Counted from the first letter of the stretch, positions 42,454 through 51,693 are shown. The stretch: 64,000 nt of DNA from Alistipes excrementigallinarum (GCA_019112825.1 DXIP01000023.1:62001-126000); one strand, 5' to 3'. Notes: generated by a model from the letters alone, not told the origin. Numbers and translations are program-made.

Positions 42454-42527
42454 GCAAATCCCCGTGAGGCGGGCAAATTCCCGGCGCTTTTTGTTGCGGA
42501 CCGTTGCTAAGAGGCCTTCGCAGGGCT

Positions 42528-43367
42528 CTATTGCTCTGCCGGAGCGTTCCCGGGCGTGTCGGTCTGCCCGGGTGCCGTGCCTCTGCCGACTGCGCCGGAG
42601 CGGGAGCGCTCCCGGCGGATGCGGCTCTTCATCCGCCGCTTGAGCCGCTGCCGGTTCTCGAAGAAGAGCCGCATGAGCACCCCCTTGAACTGTACGGTGT
42701 CGGCATCGGTGTGAATCAGCCGGGCGTAGCGGTCGAGCAGGTAGAGGTAGACCGGGGCCGGACAGGTGAGCCTTCTCAGGTTGTCCAGCCGGAGGCGGGT
42801 CGTGAGGTGGCGGCGGAAGCGCATGCGGTTGGTGTCGATGAGCTGGAAGGCGTATCCCGTCTCTCCCTCCCGGCGGTAGAGGATGTTGCCGATGTTGAGG
42901 TCGAGGTGTTCGACGCCGGCATCGTGCAGGCGGAGCAGAAAGGCGGCCAGTGCATCGAGAATCTCCCGCCGCCGGGCCATCGGACGGTCGAGTTCCATGA
43001 CCGGCAGCAGGGAGTCGAACTCGGAGCAGAGCGAGACGAAGTAGCTCTCGGCGAGCACTCCGCGGCGGCGGATTCCGAGGAAGGCAACCTCCTCGGGCGA
43101 ATCGATGCCCCGCTCGCGCAGCTGCGCCGCGTGGAGGTAGGCCCGTTCGGCCTTGCTCCGGCGCAGAACCCCGTAGACAAGGCGGTTGAGCAGCGACAGA
43201 TGGCCGTAGCGCTTGACCACGATGCGGATGCCCTCTACCTCGAAGAGCTTGAGCGTGTTGCGCCCGTCGTGCAGCGTCTGGCCGTGTGCGTCGAAGTATC
43301 CGGGCTCGGCAAGGTGCCGGACAAAGGGTTCGAGTGCACGGTAGCGCGGATTGATGCGGAGTTTCAT
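42528..43367 (-). CDS. InaA/Kdo-kinase-like lipopolysaccharide kinase
   Basis: A 279-residue small protein kinase-like enzyme. A lysine (near 52, IVVKRYG) follows the nucleotide-binding strand; HLDLNIGNI at 154-162 carries the catalytic Asp and metal-binding Asn, and LIDTNR near 177-182 is the Asp of the DFG-equivalent. This pattern fits the lipopolysaccharide kinase (InaA/KdkA/WaaP) family, which phosphorylates LPS core sugars. The C-terminal tail is strongly basic (RLKRRMKSRIRRERSRS) and may bind the membrane. Transcribed alone, between ClpC and the TPR/HTH gene. Confidence 0.82.
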   Translation of the reverse strand: MKLRINPRYRALEPFVRHLAEPGYFDAHGQTLHDGRNTLKLFEVEGIRIVVKRYGHLSLLNRLVYGVLRRSKAERAYLHAAQLRERGIDSPEEVAFLGIRRRGVLAESYFVSLCSEFDSLLPVMELDRPMARRREILDALAAFLLRLHDAGVEHLDLNIGNILYRREGETGYAFQLIDTNRMRFRRHLTTRLRLDNLRRLTCPAPVYLYLLDRYARLIHTDADTVQFKGVLMRLFFENRQRLKRRMKSRIRRERSRSGAVGRGTAPGQTDTPGNAPAEQ

Positions 43368-43485
43368 GACTTTGCGGGTTAATCGGTCGGGTGTGTTGTT
43401 CGTATCTTTCGTTTCGATGCAAAGGAAGCGGTTCCGGCGCGGATTTCCTTGCCCGTGATGCGGCCGAAGTTGCCCGGAAAATCGA

Positions 43486-43525
43486 CAAAAAGGTCCGGCC
43501 GACCGTAAAAACGGTCGACCGGACC
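43486..43525 (-). terminator. terminator of clpC
   Basis: Fifteen-base arms (43492-43506 and 43511-43525, one mismatch) around AAAA, with TTTTT on the minus strand. Confidence 0.88.
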
Positions 43526-43581
43526 CTCGGACGGCTCCTTGCGGCTCACGGTCGGTTCCCGGCCGCAGGTCACCACTGTAT

Positions 43582-46053
43582 TCAAGCCACGCGCAGCCGT
43601 ACGCCCCGGGCGCGGTCCGACTCGACCACCACCGTGTCGCCCTCGCGCAGCCGCCCCTCGATGATGAGTGACGAGAAGGGCTCCTCGACCTGGTCGAGCA
43701 GCGTGCGGCGGAGCGCCCGCGCGCCGTAGCGACGCTCGTAGCCCATGGCGGCCAGCCGCTGCCGCGCCCCCTCGGTGACGCGCATGCGGTACCCCAGCTT
43801 CCGGGCCCGCTCGCGCAGCGCCTGCAGCTCGAGTTCGACGATGCGCTCGACATCTTCCCGTTCGAGCGGGCGGAAGACGACGATGTCGTCGATGCGGTTG
43901 AGGAACTCCGGCGCGAAGCGCTGCTCGAGCGCCTTGCGGTACTCCAGCTGCGGCGTGAGCGCCTCGCCCGCCTCCTTCGAACCGGTGGCGTAGCCCACCT
44001 GCACGGCCTTGCGGGCGGCCTCACGCGAACCGATGTTCGAGGTCATGATGACAATCGTATTGCGGAAGTCGACGCGGCGCCCCGCGCCGTCGGTGAGCCA
44101 CCCCTCGTCGAAGAGCTGGAGCATCGTGTGGAAGACCTCGGGGTGCGCCTTCTCGATTTCGTCGAATAGCACCACCGCATGGGGCTGGCGGCGGACCGCC
44201 TCGGTGAGCTGCCCGCCCTCGCCGTAGCCGACATACCCCGGCGGCGAGCCGATGAGGCGGGCGACGTTGTGCTTCTCGGCATATTCGCTCATGTCGATGC
44301 GAATCAGCCCGCGGCGCTCGTCGAAGAGCCATCTGGACACCTCCTTGGCCAGCAGGGTCTTGCCCACGCCGGTCGGCCCCACGAAGAGGAAGATGCCCAG
44401 GGGGCGCTGCTCCTCCTTCAGACCGCTGCGCGAGCGGCGGATGGTGCGGACGATGCGCTCGACGGCCTCCTGCTGGCCGATGACCCGCTTCGAGAGGTAC
44501 TCCCCGAGCTGCTGCAGGCGGAGCCGCTCGTCGTCCGAAACCCGCTCGGCGGGGATGCCCGTCATGGCGGTGATGACCTCGCGGATGTGGCGTGCGGTGA
44601 GCTCCACCGGGCGGCGTTCGAGCGTGCGCTGCCATGCGTCACGGCGCTCGCCGAGCCGCGTGCGGAGCGTCAGCTCGTGGTTGCGGGCCGCGGCGGCCTC
44701 TTCGTAGGCGAACTGCCCGACGGCCTTCAGGTGCTCGCGCCGGGCGGTCGTCAACTCGGCCTCCAGACGTCGCAGTGATTCGGGCTCGCGGGCGGCCTCG
44801 AGGTGGGCGCGGGCTCCCGCCTCGTCGAGTGCGTCGATGGCCTTGTCGGGGAAGTAGCGGTCGGTGATGTAGCGGCCCGTCAGCTCGACACAGGCCTGCA
44901 GCGCCTCCTCCGTGTAGCGTACGTGGTGGTGCGCCTCGTAGCCGGGGGCGATGTTGCGCAGGATGCGCAGCGTCTGCTCGGGGGTGGTCGGCTCGACGAC
45001 CACCCGCTGGAAGCGGCGTTCGAGGGCGGCGTCCGACTCGATGTCGGTGCGGTATTCGTCGAAGGTGGTGGCGCCGATAATCTGCAGCTCGCCCCGTGCC
45101 AGCGCCGGTTTGAGGATGTTGGCCGTGTCGAGGCTCCCCTGGGTCGAGCCGGCCCCGACGATGGTGTGGACCTCGTCGATGAAGAGCAGCGTCTGCTTCG
45201 AGCGGCGCAGCTCCTCGAGCAGCTGCTGCATCCGCTCCTCGAACTCGCCCCGGAACTTCGTCCCGGCCACCAGCGAGGAGACGTCGAGCGCGAAGAGGCG
45301 CTTGCCCGCCAGCGTGTGGGGCACCTCGCCCGCGACGATGCGCAGGGCCAGCCCCTCGACGATGGCGCTCTTGCCCACGCCCGCCTCGCCGATGAGCACC
45401 GGGTTGTTCTTCTTGCGGCGCGAGAGAATCTGCACGACGCGTTCAATCTCCTGCTCGCGTCCCACCACGGGGTCGATTTCGCCGTTGCGGGCCAGCTGCG
45501 TGAGGTCGATGCCGAACTTTTCGAGCAGCGACGTGGTGTGCGGACCTTTTGCCGATGCGTTGTCGGCCGGCGAAGCGGAGGTGTCGAAGTCGGGCAGGCG
45601 GAGCCGCATCTCCCCGGGCTCGCTCTCGCCGGGCAGCAGCTGCAGCTCGACGGCGAGCCGTTCGGCCGTGATGCCATAGAGCTCCAGCACGTGTGCCGTG
45701 ACGGTGGTCCGGTCGGCGGCGATGGCTTGCAGCGCATGGGCCGTCGTGATGTACCGGGTCGTCCGTCCGGCCGAGGCGCGCAGCTCGTCGACGAAGGTGT
45801 GGAAGAACTCTTCGGGCGCGTGGTGCTCCGTCTCCGTGACGGAGAGTATGTCGTGTTCGATGCGGAGCCGCACCTGGTGCAGCTCCCACTCCTTGAGACG
45901 GGCCGTGAGGAGCTGGCAGGCGAGCGACCCCTCCTCGCGCAGCATCTCGAGCATGAGGAAATCCTTCAGCGAGCGGGTTACGCCGGTCTTGGTCGTGTCG
46001 AAGGCCGTGCGGGCGATGATGCCTTCGAGCCGTTTCGAGATTCTAATCTTCAT
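43582..46053 (-). CDS. clpC: ATP-dependent Clp ATPase, ClpC type
   Basis: An 823-residue AAA+ unfoldase. The N-terminal ~140 residues are the Clp N domain (RLEGIIARTAFDTTKTGVTRSLKDFL, start of two repeats). The first AAA+ module has Walker A GEAGVGKS near 219-226 and Walker B LLFIDEVHT near 285; a short middle coiled coil (near 420-470) is far smaller than in ClpB; the second AAA+ module has GPTGVGKT near 558-566 and VVLFDEIEKAHP. The short middle domain favours ClpC over ClpB. It would deliver proteins to ClpP or act as a chaperone. Two tandem 17-bp copies, each with AAAAGGA, precede the ATG. Confidence 0.94.
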   Translation of the reverse strand: MKIRISKRLEGIIARTAFDTTKTGVTRSLKDFLMLEMLREEGSLACQLLTARLKEWELHQVRLRIEHDILSVTETEHHAPEEFFHTFVDELRASAGRTTRYITTAHALQAIAADRTTVTAHVLELYGITAERLAVELQLLPGESEPGEMRLRLPDFDTSASPADNASAKGPHTTSLLEKFGIDLTQLARNGEIDPVVGREQEIERVVQILSRRKKNNPVLIGEAGVGKSAIVEGLALRIVAGEVPHTLAGKRLFALDVSSLVAGTKFRGEFEERMQQLLEELRRSKQTLLFIDEVHTIVGAGSTQGSLDTANILKPALARGELQIIGATTFDEYRTDIESDAALERRFQRVVVEPTTPEQTLRILRNIAPGYEAHHHVRYTEEALQACVELTGRYITDRYFPDKAIDALDEAGARAHLEAAREPESLRRLEAELTTARREHLKAVGQFAYEEAAAARNHELTLRTRLGERRDAWQRTLERRPVELTARHIREVITAMTGIPAERVSDDERLRLQQLGEYLSKRVIGQQEAVERIVRTIRRSRSGLKEEQRPLGIFLFVGPTGVGKTLLAKEVSRWLFDERRGLIRIDMSEYAEKHNVARLIGSPPGYVGYGEGGQLTEAVRRQPHAVVLFDEIEKAHPEVFHTMLQLFDEGWLTDGAGRRVDFRNTIVIMTSNIGSREAARKAVQVGYATGSKEAGEALTPQLEYRKALEQRFAPEFLNRIDDIVVFRPLEREDVERIVELELQALRERARKLGYRMRVTEGARQRLAAMGYERRYGARALRRTLLDQVEEPFSSLIIEGRLREGDTVVVESDRARGVRLRVA

Positions 46054-46054
46054 G

Positions 46055-46088
46055 GTTGCGTCCTTTTGAATGTTGCGTCCTTTTGAAT
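46055..46088 (-). repeat. tandem 17-bp duplication carrying the clpC ribosome site
   Basis: GTTGCGTCCTTTTGAAT is repeated perfectly at 46055-46071 and 46072-46088. On the minus strand each copy contains AAAAGGA, a Shine-Dalgarno-like core; only the nearer copy lies at a usable distance (about 7 bases) from the start. Confidence 0.85.
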
Positions 46089-46519
46089 TTCGCATGGATA
46101 ACGGCAGACCATTACGGTATAGTATGCGGACCGAATTGTATACTTCGGTGGATATTCCGCTGATATTCAGCGTGTGTTCCCGGTGTGGAGCGAGGACCTT
46201 TCCGCCTCTCTGCCGATGCGTACTGTTTGAGCGACAGTATGTTGCATTGTTTTTGTCCCCTGCCCGGATGCAGGTGAACGAAAAAGGTCGATTTTTTTGC
46301 GGAAAAATTTTCCGAATGTATCTGAAACGGTTGAAAATCAATGCAAAATATCCATGTGTGGATTATCTCCTCCGATTGTTCCGTTTGGACGCTTCCGTAG
46401 CGTGAACGGTTTTTTTTGGGCCGTTCTGTTTACCCGGGCTGGCCGTTCGCCCCTTTGGCAGCGTGGCGGCGGGGGCTGCTGCGGCCTCAAATGGGGGGGG
46501 CCGCAGCCCCGCTCCCGGC
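46089..46519. other. intergenic, no gene seen
   Basis: About 430 bases upstream of clpC. No canonical TAnnTTTG promoter for clpC was found, so a long leader or an alternative sigma factor is possible. A small stem (TACTGT/ACAGTA near 46220-46240) is present. Frames are weak. Confidence 0.55.
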
Positions 46520-46555
46520 CGAAAAAGGCGGCAGACGAAATCCGTCTGCCGCCTT
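46520..46555 (-). terminator. terminator of phosphodiesterase gene
   Basis: AAGGCGGCAGACG and CGTCTGCCGCCTT arms around AAATC or similar, with TTTTT on the minus strand; 45 bases past the stop. Confidence 0.88.
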
Positions 46556-46600
46556 CGGTGGCGCTGCGTCGGGGCGGAGCCTCGTTGGGTCGGTGTCCGG

Positions 46601-47101
46601 TCACAGCGAGATGCGCGGCCACTCGCCGACCTCCATATCGCGCATCTCTTCGCCGTCGATGACCAGACGGATGGCCGTGCGCACCTTGTGGATGCCGTAG
46701 TTGCCGGCAGCTCCCGGATTGACGGCCAGCAGCGAGTAGATGGGGTCGTACATCACGCGCAGGATGTGCGAGTGGCCGCAGACGAAGAGCCGGGGCTCCA
46801 CCTGATGGATGCGGGCGAGCGCTCGCGGGTCGTAGTGACGGGGGTAGCCGCCGATGTGGGTCATCAGCACGCGGACCCCTTCGCAGTCGAAGGCCAGGAA
46901 GTCGGTGTAGGCGCGGCGGATGAGCCCTCCGTCGACGTTGCCCGTGACGGCCCGCAGCGGTTTGAAGGCGGCGATGAGGTCGGCCGTCTCGAGCGAGCCG
47001 ATGTCGCCGGCGTGCCAGATTTCGTCGACGTCGCGCAGGAAGTCGCGCAGCGTGTCGTCGAAGGTGCCGTGGGTGTCCGAAATGATGCCGATGCGTTTCA
47101 T
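46601..47101 (-). CDS. YfcE/MJ0936-type metallophosphoesterase
   Basis: A 166-residue calcineurin-like phosphoesterase. Metal ligands are seen in order: ISDTHG near 7-12, HAGDIGS near 30-36, GNVDG near 54-58, MTHIGG near 80-85 and CGHSHI near 107-112. These form the dinuclear metal site of the YfcE/MJ0936 family, which hydrolyses phosphodiesters in vitro; natural substrate unknown. Gap of 43 bases to the upstream CotH gene on the same strand, so the two may be co-transcribed. Confidence 0.93.
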   Translation of the reverse strand: MKRIGIISDTHGTFDDTLRDFLRDVDEIWHAGDIGSLETADLIAAFKPLRAVTGNVDGGLIRRAYTDFLAFDCEGVRVLMTHIGGYPRHYDPRALARIHQVEPRLFVCGHSHILRVMYDPIYSLLAVNPGAAGNYGIHKVRTAIRLVIDGEEMRDMEVGEWPRISL

Positions 47102-47144
47102 GGGTCTCTGTGTGAGGGGTGAAGGTTGGAGTCGGGGCGGCCGG

Positions 47145-48716
47145 CTACCAGGCCGAAATCTGGCTGTTGAGCCACTCCGTGCGCGTGGTGTAGACCTCCT
47201 TGAGCCGGTCGACGGCCTCGTCGAACGAGAGCCACTCGTCGCCGTTGGGGTAGCCCGTGTCGTTGATGGAGGGCCAGCGCTCGCGGTTGCGCACCTCGGC
47301 CTGGGCGATGGCCTTGCGTTCGTGCTCGATGAAGTCGGGAACACGCTGCAGGAAGGGGTACCACTCCTGCCAGCGGCTCTTGACCGCCCGGCGGAAGGTG
47401 GCGTTGTGGAGCAGCAGCATGTTCCACCAGTTCCGCTCGTGCCACGGATAGATGGACGAGGGGTAGGTCATGCCGTAGTTGACCCACCGCGTGGCGGTGT
47501 GCGAGACGAGCGTCTCGTAGTCGAAGTCCCAGATGGGGCCGGCGAAGAGCTTGCCGCTGCGCTCCTTGTAGAAATAGATGCTCTTCGGGTGGAGCATCTC
47601 GTGGTTGGCCGTCACCTCGAAGCAAATCCAGAAGTCGGCGAGCGACTCCATGTCGAGGTATTCGAACGGCGCGTCGTCGTCGCTGCCCTGATTCATGCTC
47701 TGGGCGGCCACCACCTCGTCGATGCGGTTGACGTAGTCGCGGATGTAGGCGAACTGTTCGGGGGTAAGGTCCTCGGGGTCGGGATACTTGATGTTGACCG
47801 GAATGTCGGTCGTTGCCGAGCGGAAGCGCTGCTCCTCGTCGTAGTTGGTGTCGAATTCGAGCAGGTAGCCTCCCGTGACGGCCTCGCCGCTGTTGTCCGT
47901 GGGCTCCATCTCGGTGACGTTGACGCGGTTCTTGTCGACCTTGATTTGCTCGGTCAGCAGGTAGAGACCGTCGTAGCTGCCGTTGAAGTAGAGCTCGACG
48001 AATTCGTTGCGCGTGGTCCAGGCCAGACGCGAGTTGGCACCGATGTGGTAGGCCACGCGGTTGCGCAGGTTCGTTCGGTCCATGTAGTTGGCAATCAGAC
48101 ACCAACGCTTGTGCTTGGGCATGCCGAGCACCTCCTTCTTCGAATCGAGCTTCAGCGCATAGGGCTTCTTCTCCCAGCCCCAGGTCGTGTTGCCGCGGCC
48201 CTTGACCTCGACGGCCATCCGCTCCAGCGAGGGAAGGTAGCCCTTGCCGTCGATTTCGATGGTGCCGGCCACCCACGTCTCCTTGTCCAGCACGGGCCCC
48301 TCGGTCGTTACGCGGACCACCGGAATGGCGAATGCGCCGCGGCTGACGTGCAGCGGTTCGGAGACAAAGCCCGCCTTGTCGCAGTAGAGACGAGGCGTTT
48401 CGTCGTAGCTCTCCTCGCCGCCGCTGTCGAGAATCGTCAGGCGGAAGAGCCCCTCGCCCGTCTGTTCGATGCGGCTTGTGTAGTGGATGGAGACCATCTC
48501 CTGGTCGGGGTTCTCGAGGCGGAAATCCTTCTCTTCGAGCGGAGTGGTGGAGGGGGTGACGGTGATGTCGGCCGTGGCCGAGCCGTCGCGCGAGAGCTGG
48601 AAGGTGAGGGTCGAGAGCGAAATCTCGACCTTGTCGGGGGTGCCGCCCGTCTCCTCCTTCGAACAGGAGAAGAGCGCTCCTCCCAGAAGCAGGCAGCAGA
48701 GCAGAAGTCGTTTCAT
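47145..48716 (-). CDS. CotH kinase-family lipoprotein
   Basis: A 523-residue lipoprotein with lipobox GGALFSC (Cys 18). Residues ~25-125 form a beta-rich domain of the bacterial immunoglobulin or BACON type (KVEISLSTLTFQLSRDGSATADITV). From ~150 the CotH kinase fold is clear: VEVKGRGNTTWGWEKKPYALKL, then NYMDRTNLRNRVAYHI, GLYLLTEQIKVDKNRV, a metal-site GPIWDFDYE near 405-413, and a C-terminal tryptophan-rich helix. CotH proteins are atypical protein kinases or glycan-associated surface proteins; which applies here is unknown. Followed by the phosphodiesterase gene. Confidence 0.87.
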   Translation of the reverse strand: MKRLLLCCLLLGGALFSCSKEETGGTPDKVEISLSTLTFQLSRDGSATADITVTPSTTPLEEKDFRLENPDQEMVSIHYTSRIEQTGEGLFRLTILDSGGEESYDETPRLYCDKAGFVSEPLHVSRGAFAIPVVRVTTEGPVLDKETWVAGTIEIDGKGYLPSLERMAVEVKGRGNTTWGWEKKPYALKLDSKKEVLGMPKHKRWCLIANYMDRTNLRNRVAYHIGANSRLAWTTRNEFVELYFNGSYDGLYLLTEQIKVDKNRVNVTEMEPTDNSGEAVTGGYLLEFDTNYDEEQRFRSATTDIPVNIKYPDPEDLTPEQFAYIRDYVNRIDEVVAAQSMNQGSDDDAPFEYLDMESLADFWICFEVTANHEMLHPKSIYFYKERSGKLFAGPIWDFDYETLVSHTATRWVNYGMTYPSSIYPWHERNWWNMLLLHNATFRRAVKSRWQEWYPFLQRVPDFIEHERKAIAQAEVRNRERWPSINDTGYPNGDEWLSFDEAVDRLKEVYTTRTEWLNSQISAW

Positions 48717-48810
48717 GGTGTGTGGTGAGTTTGGGTTGGTGTTCGTGGTTGAGTTTCTGTCGGGAGGGGCGGAACCGTCGTAGCCTCGCTGCGTGCGGCT
48801 GCGGGGCGGG

Positions 48811-50082
48811 TCAGTATTTTCCCTTCCAGAGCTGCTGGATGCGTTCGGCGATTTTCGCCTCCTGGGCGTTGCCCGTATTGGGTTCGTAGAAACGCGTCCC
48901 CTCGAGCCCCTGGGGCATGAACTCCAGCTCGGCGAAGTTGCCCTCGTAGTCGTGGGCGTACTTGTATCCCTTGCCGTAGCCTTCGCGCTCCATCAGCCGT
49001 GTCGGGGCGTTGCGCAGGTGCAGCGGTACGGGGCGGTTGTTCGTGTCGTGCCCGACCTGGGCCAGCGCCCGGTTAATGGCCATGTAGGCCGAGTTGCTCT
49101 TGGGCGAGGTGGCCAGATAGATGGTCGTCTCGGCCAGCGTGATGCGCGCCTCGGGCATACCTATTTTATGTACAGTATCGAAGCAGGCGTTGGCCAGCAG
49201 CAGCGCGTTGGGGTTGGCCAGCCCGATATCCTCCGAGGCGAGAATCACCAGCCGCCGTGCGATGAAGCGCGGCTCCTCGCCTCCGGCAAGCATCCGCGCC
49301 AGGTAGTAGATGGCGGCGTTGGGGTCGCTGCCCCGCACCGACTTGATGAAGGCCGAGATGACGTCGTAGTGCTGCTCGCCGTTCTTGTCGTAGAGGGCGA
49401 TGTTCTGCTGCAGGCACTCGGTCACGTAGCGGTCCGTCAGCGTGATTTTGCCCTCGGAGGCTCCGACCAGAATCTCGAGGATGTTGAGCAGCTTGCGGGC
49501 GTCGCCCCCCGAGAACTTGAAGAGCGCCGCCGTCTCGCGCACCTCGATGTCGCGGGCGCGCAGCTCGGCGTCGGTGGTAAGGGCGCGGTCGAGCAGCCGC
49601 TGCAGGTCGGCATCCTCCATGGGGTGGAGCGTATAGACCTGGCACCGGCTCAGCAGCGGCGAAATCACCTCGAAGGAGGGGTTCTCGGTCGTGGCGCCGA
49701 TGAGCGTCACGACCCCCTGCTCGACGGCGCCGAGCAGCGAATCCTGCTGCGACTTGTTGAAGCGGTGGATTTCGTCGATGAACAGGAAGGGGGGCTTGGC
49801 GTCGAAGAAGCGCTGCCGCTTGGCCGACTCGATGACGTCGCGCACCTCCTTGACCCCCGACGTGACGGCCGAGAGGGTGAAGAAGGGGCGTTCGAGCTGC
49901 GTGGCGACAATCTTCGCCAGCGTGGTCTTGCCCACGCCCGGAGGGCCCCACAGGATGAACGAGGGGACGTTGCCCGTCTCGAAAAACTTGCGGAAGACGC
50001 CGTTGCGCCCCACAAGGTGCTCCTGCCCGATGTATTCGTCGAGCGTTCGGGGGCGCAGTCGTTCGGCCAGAGGTGCGGACAT
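48811..50082 (-). CDS. rarA: replication-associated recombination protein RarA (MgsA)
   Basis: A 423-residue AAA+ ATPase that acts at stalled replication forks. Walker A GPPGVGKT at 46-53, Walker B LFIDEIHRFNKSQQDSLL near 99-116, and sensor ATTENPSFEV near 130 match the clamp-loader-like core; the C-terminal helices (about 250-423, DVISAFIKSVRGSDPNAAIYYLARML) form the tetramerisation region. Length equals bacterial RarA. The start follows a hairpin-rich G+C-rich leader. Confidence 0.95.
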   Translation of the reverse strand: MSAPLAERLRPRTLDEYIGQEHLVGRNGVFRKFFETGNVPSFILWGPPGVGKTTLAKIVATQLERPFFTLSAVTSGVKEVRDVIESAKRQRFFDAKPPFLFIDEIHRFNKSQQDSLLGAVEQGVVTLIGATTENPSFEVISPLLSRCQVYTLHPMEDADLQRLLDRALTTDAELRARDIEVRETAALFKFSGGDARKLLNILEILVGASEGKITLTDRYVTECLQQNIALYDKNGEQHYDVISAFIKSVRGSDPNAAIYYLARMLAGGEEPRFIARRLVILASEDIGLANPNALLLANACFDTVHKIGMPEARITLAETTIYLATSPKSNSAYMAINRALAQVGHDTNNRPVPLHLRNAPTRLMEREGYGKGYKYAHDYEGNFAELEFMPQGLEGTRFYEPNTGNAQEAKIAERIQQLWKGKY

Positions 50083-50172
50083 GGTATGCGGAAAGTGAAG
50101 GGTCGGAAATGCGATTCGGCGGTGTGCGCTGCTGCCGCATGCGCAGCCCCAAAGAGCGGGCCGCGTAGCTCA

Positions 50173-50196
50173 GCGGCAGGTCCTGAGACCTGCCGC
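50173..50196. other. strong hairpin upstream of rarA
   Basis: GCGGCAGGTC (50173-50182) and GACCTGCCGC (50187-50196) form a perfect 10-bp hairpin with loop CTGA. Its left side reads like the D-arm of a tRNA (TAGCTCAGCGGCAG), but no other tRNA part is present. It lies between the monooxygenase gene's end (50256) and rarA, and may be the former's terminator, though no U-run follows. Confidence 0.6.
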
Positions 50197-50255
50197 ACGG
50201 CTGCGCGCGCACGGAATGCGCGTTGTCTTTACATTAATTATTACTGAGACGGGCC

Positions 50256-50531
50256 TCAGAAGACGAACTTCTCGGTCTTCATCTCGGCCAGCTGGCGGAG
50301 CTTCGGAACGAGGGTCGTGAAGTGAGGCGTCTGCTCGTGGGCGGTGAGCGCCTTGGCGTCGCTCCACGTTTCGCAAATCATCAGCACGTCGGGGCGCGTG
50401 GCGCTCTCGAAGATGTCGTAGGCAATGCAGCCGGCATCCTTGACGGATGCGGCCGTCAACTCGCGTGCCGTGCGGAGCAGCTCCTCACGGTTGGATTCCG
50501 TCGTACGGATGAACACATTGAGTCGTATCAT
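50256..50531 (-). CDS. small monooxygenase (ABM/YgiN-like)
   Basis: A 91-residue dimeric alpha/beta-barrel domain. The antibiotic-biosynthesis-monooxygenase fold is recognisable from IRLNVFIRTTESNREELL at the start, GCIAYDIFES near 36-45, and ICETWSDAKALTAHEQTPHF near 52-72, with the conserved His-x-x-x-His-F segment. Members oxidise quinones or polyketides without cofactor; the substrate is unknown. It has a strong consensus promoter of its own. Confidence 0.88.
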   Translation of the reverse strand: MIRLNVFIRTTESNREELLRTARELTAASVKDAGCIAYDIFESATRPDVLMICETWSDAKALTAHEQTPHFTTLVPKLRQLAEMKTEKFVF

Positions 50532-50573
50532 GGTCTTTCTCTTTTTGAGGTTCGTAATTCGTTTTGTCGGTTT

Positions 50574-50604
50574 CAAAAATAGACAATTTTTGCCGAATGG
50601 CAAA
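50574..50604 (-). promoter_or_regulatory. promoter of the small monooxygenase gene
   Basis: TTTG (50604-50601), 19 bp, TATTTTTG (50581-50574) on the minus strand, 43 bases before the ATG. Confidence 0.75.
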
Positions 50605-50621
50605 GATTTTTTCCGCTGCGG

Positions 50622-51662
50622 CTACTTTTGACACTCGACGGCCACCTTGATGACCCCGTCGGCGCGGCTCTCGAAGAGGCGGTAGCCCTCCATGATGCGG
50701 CTGAGCGGGAAGCGGTGGGTGATGAGCGGCGTGGTGTCGATGCGCCCCTCGGCTATCAGATGCAGAATCTCGGCGCAGTCGCAGCCGTCGACGCCGCCCG
50801 TCTTGAAGGTGAGGTTCTTGCCGTACATCTCGGGCAGCGGCAGCACCTGCGGCCGGTCGTAGAGCGCCACGATGACCACCACGGCGTTGGGGCGGGCGCA
50901 CTCCCACGCCAGACGGAACGTCTCGTCGCTGCCGGCCACCTCGAAGACGCGGTCCGCGCCGCCGTGGTCGCTGTGGCGCCGCACGAAGTCGCGGCACTCC
51001 CCGGGCGTGGTGACGAGCACCTCGGGGTAGTGTTCCTGCACGCAGCGGCGCCGCCCGGGCTCCTTTTCGCAGACGATGATGCGGCGCGGGCGGTGGAGCA
51101 TCGCGCAGAGCAGCGTGCAGATGCCCGTGGGGCCGGCTCCGATGATGAGGAGCGTATCCTCTTCGGTAATCTCGGCGATGCGGGCGGCCCAGAATCCCGT
51201 GGCGAGGATGTCGCCCGCGAAGAGCGCCGCCTCGTCGCTCACCGTCGCCGGGATGGGGGTCAGCCCCTGGTCGGCATGGGGCACCCGCACCAGAGGGGCC
51301 TGCCCGCCGTCGATGCGGCAGCCCAGCGCCCAGCCTCCGTCGGGGTCGGTGCAGTTGTTGACATAGCCGTGGCGGCAGAAGTAGCACTCGCCGCAGAAGG
51401 TCTCGACGTTGACCGCCACGCGGTCGCCCGGGCGGAGCGTCGCAACCTCCGCGCCCACCTGCTCGACGACGCCCACCATCTCGTGGCCCACGGTGATGCC
51501 CTCGACGGCGCGCGGCACGCTGCCGTGGAGGATGTGCAGGTCGCTGGTGCAGATGCTTGCCAGCGTGACGCGCACCAGGGCGTCGCGGGGTGTTTCGAGC
51601 CGGGGTTCCGGCTTTTCGCGGAGCTCGAAGCGTCCGCGTTCGACATAGGTACAGGCTTTCAT
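50622..51662 (-). CDS. zinc-dependent alcohol dehydrogenase family protein
   Basis: A 346-residue medium-chain dehydrogenase. The catalytic-zinc motif GHEMVGVVEQVG near 58-69 follows Cys 38 (SICTSDLH); the structural zinc site (CGECYFCRHGYVNNC, near 90-104) is present; the NAD(P) site GAGPTGICTLLCAM near 168-181 is well formed. It reduces or oxidises alcohols/polyols; substrate class unclear. Promoter TATCTTTG at 51686-51693. Start at MKACTY, the first residue of the family. Confidence 0.9.
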   Translation of the reverse strand: MKACTYVERGRFELREKPEPRLETPRDALVRVTLASICTSDLHILHGSVPRAVEGITVGHEMVGVVEQVGAEVATLRPGDRVAVNVETFCGECYFCRHGYVNNCTDPDGGWALGCRIDGGQAPLVRVPHADQGLTPIPATVSDEAALFAGDILATGFWAARIAEITEEDTLLIIGAGPTGICTLLCAMLHRPRRIIVCEKEPGRRRCVQEHYPEVLVTTPGECRDFVRRHSDHGGADRVFEVAGSDETFRLAWECARPNAVVVIVALYDRPQVLPLPEMYGKNLTFKTGGVDGCDCAEILHLIAEGRIDTTPLITHRFPLSRIMEGYRLFESRADGVIKVAVECQK

Positions 51663-51685
51663 GGTCCGGCGTGTTTTCACGTGTA

Positions 51686-51693
51686 CAAAGATA
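51686..51693 (-). promoter_or_regulatory. promoter of alcohol dehydrogenase
   Basis: TATCTTTG on the minus strand, 24 bases before the start codon. Confidence 0.65.

Noticed and set aside
50160..50220. tRNA-like start (CGTAGCTCAGCGGCAG) upstream of rarA
   Set aside because: Only a D-arm-like string is present; it folds into a simple hairpin and there is no anticodon loop, T-arm or acceptor end.
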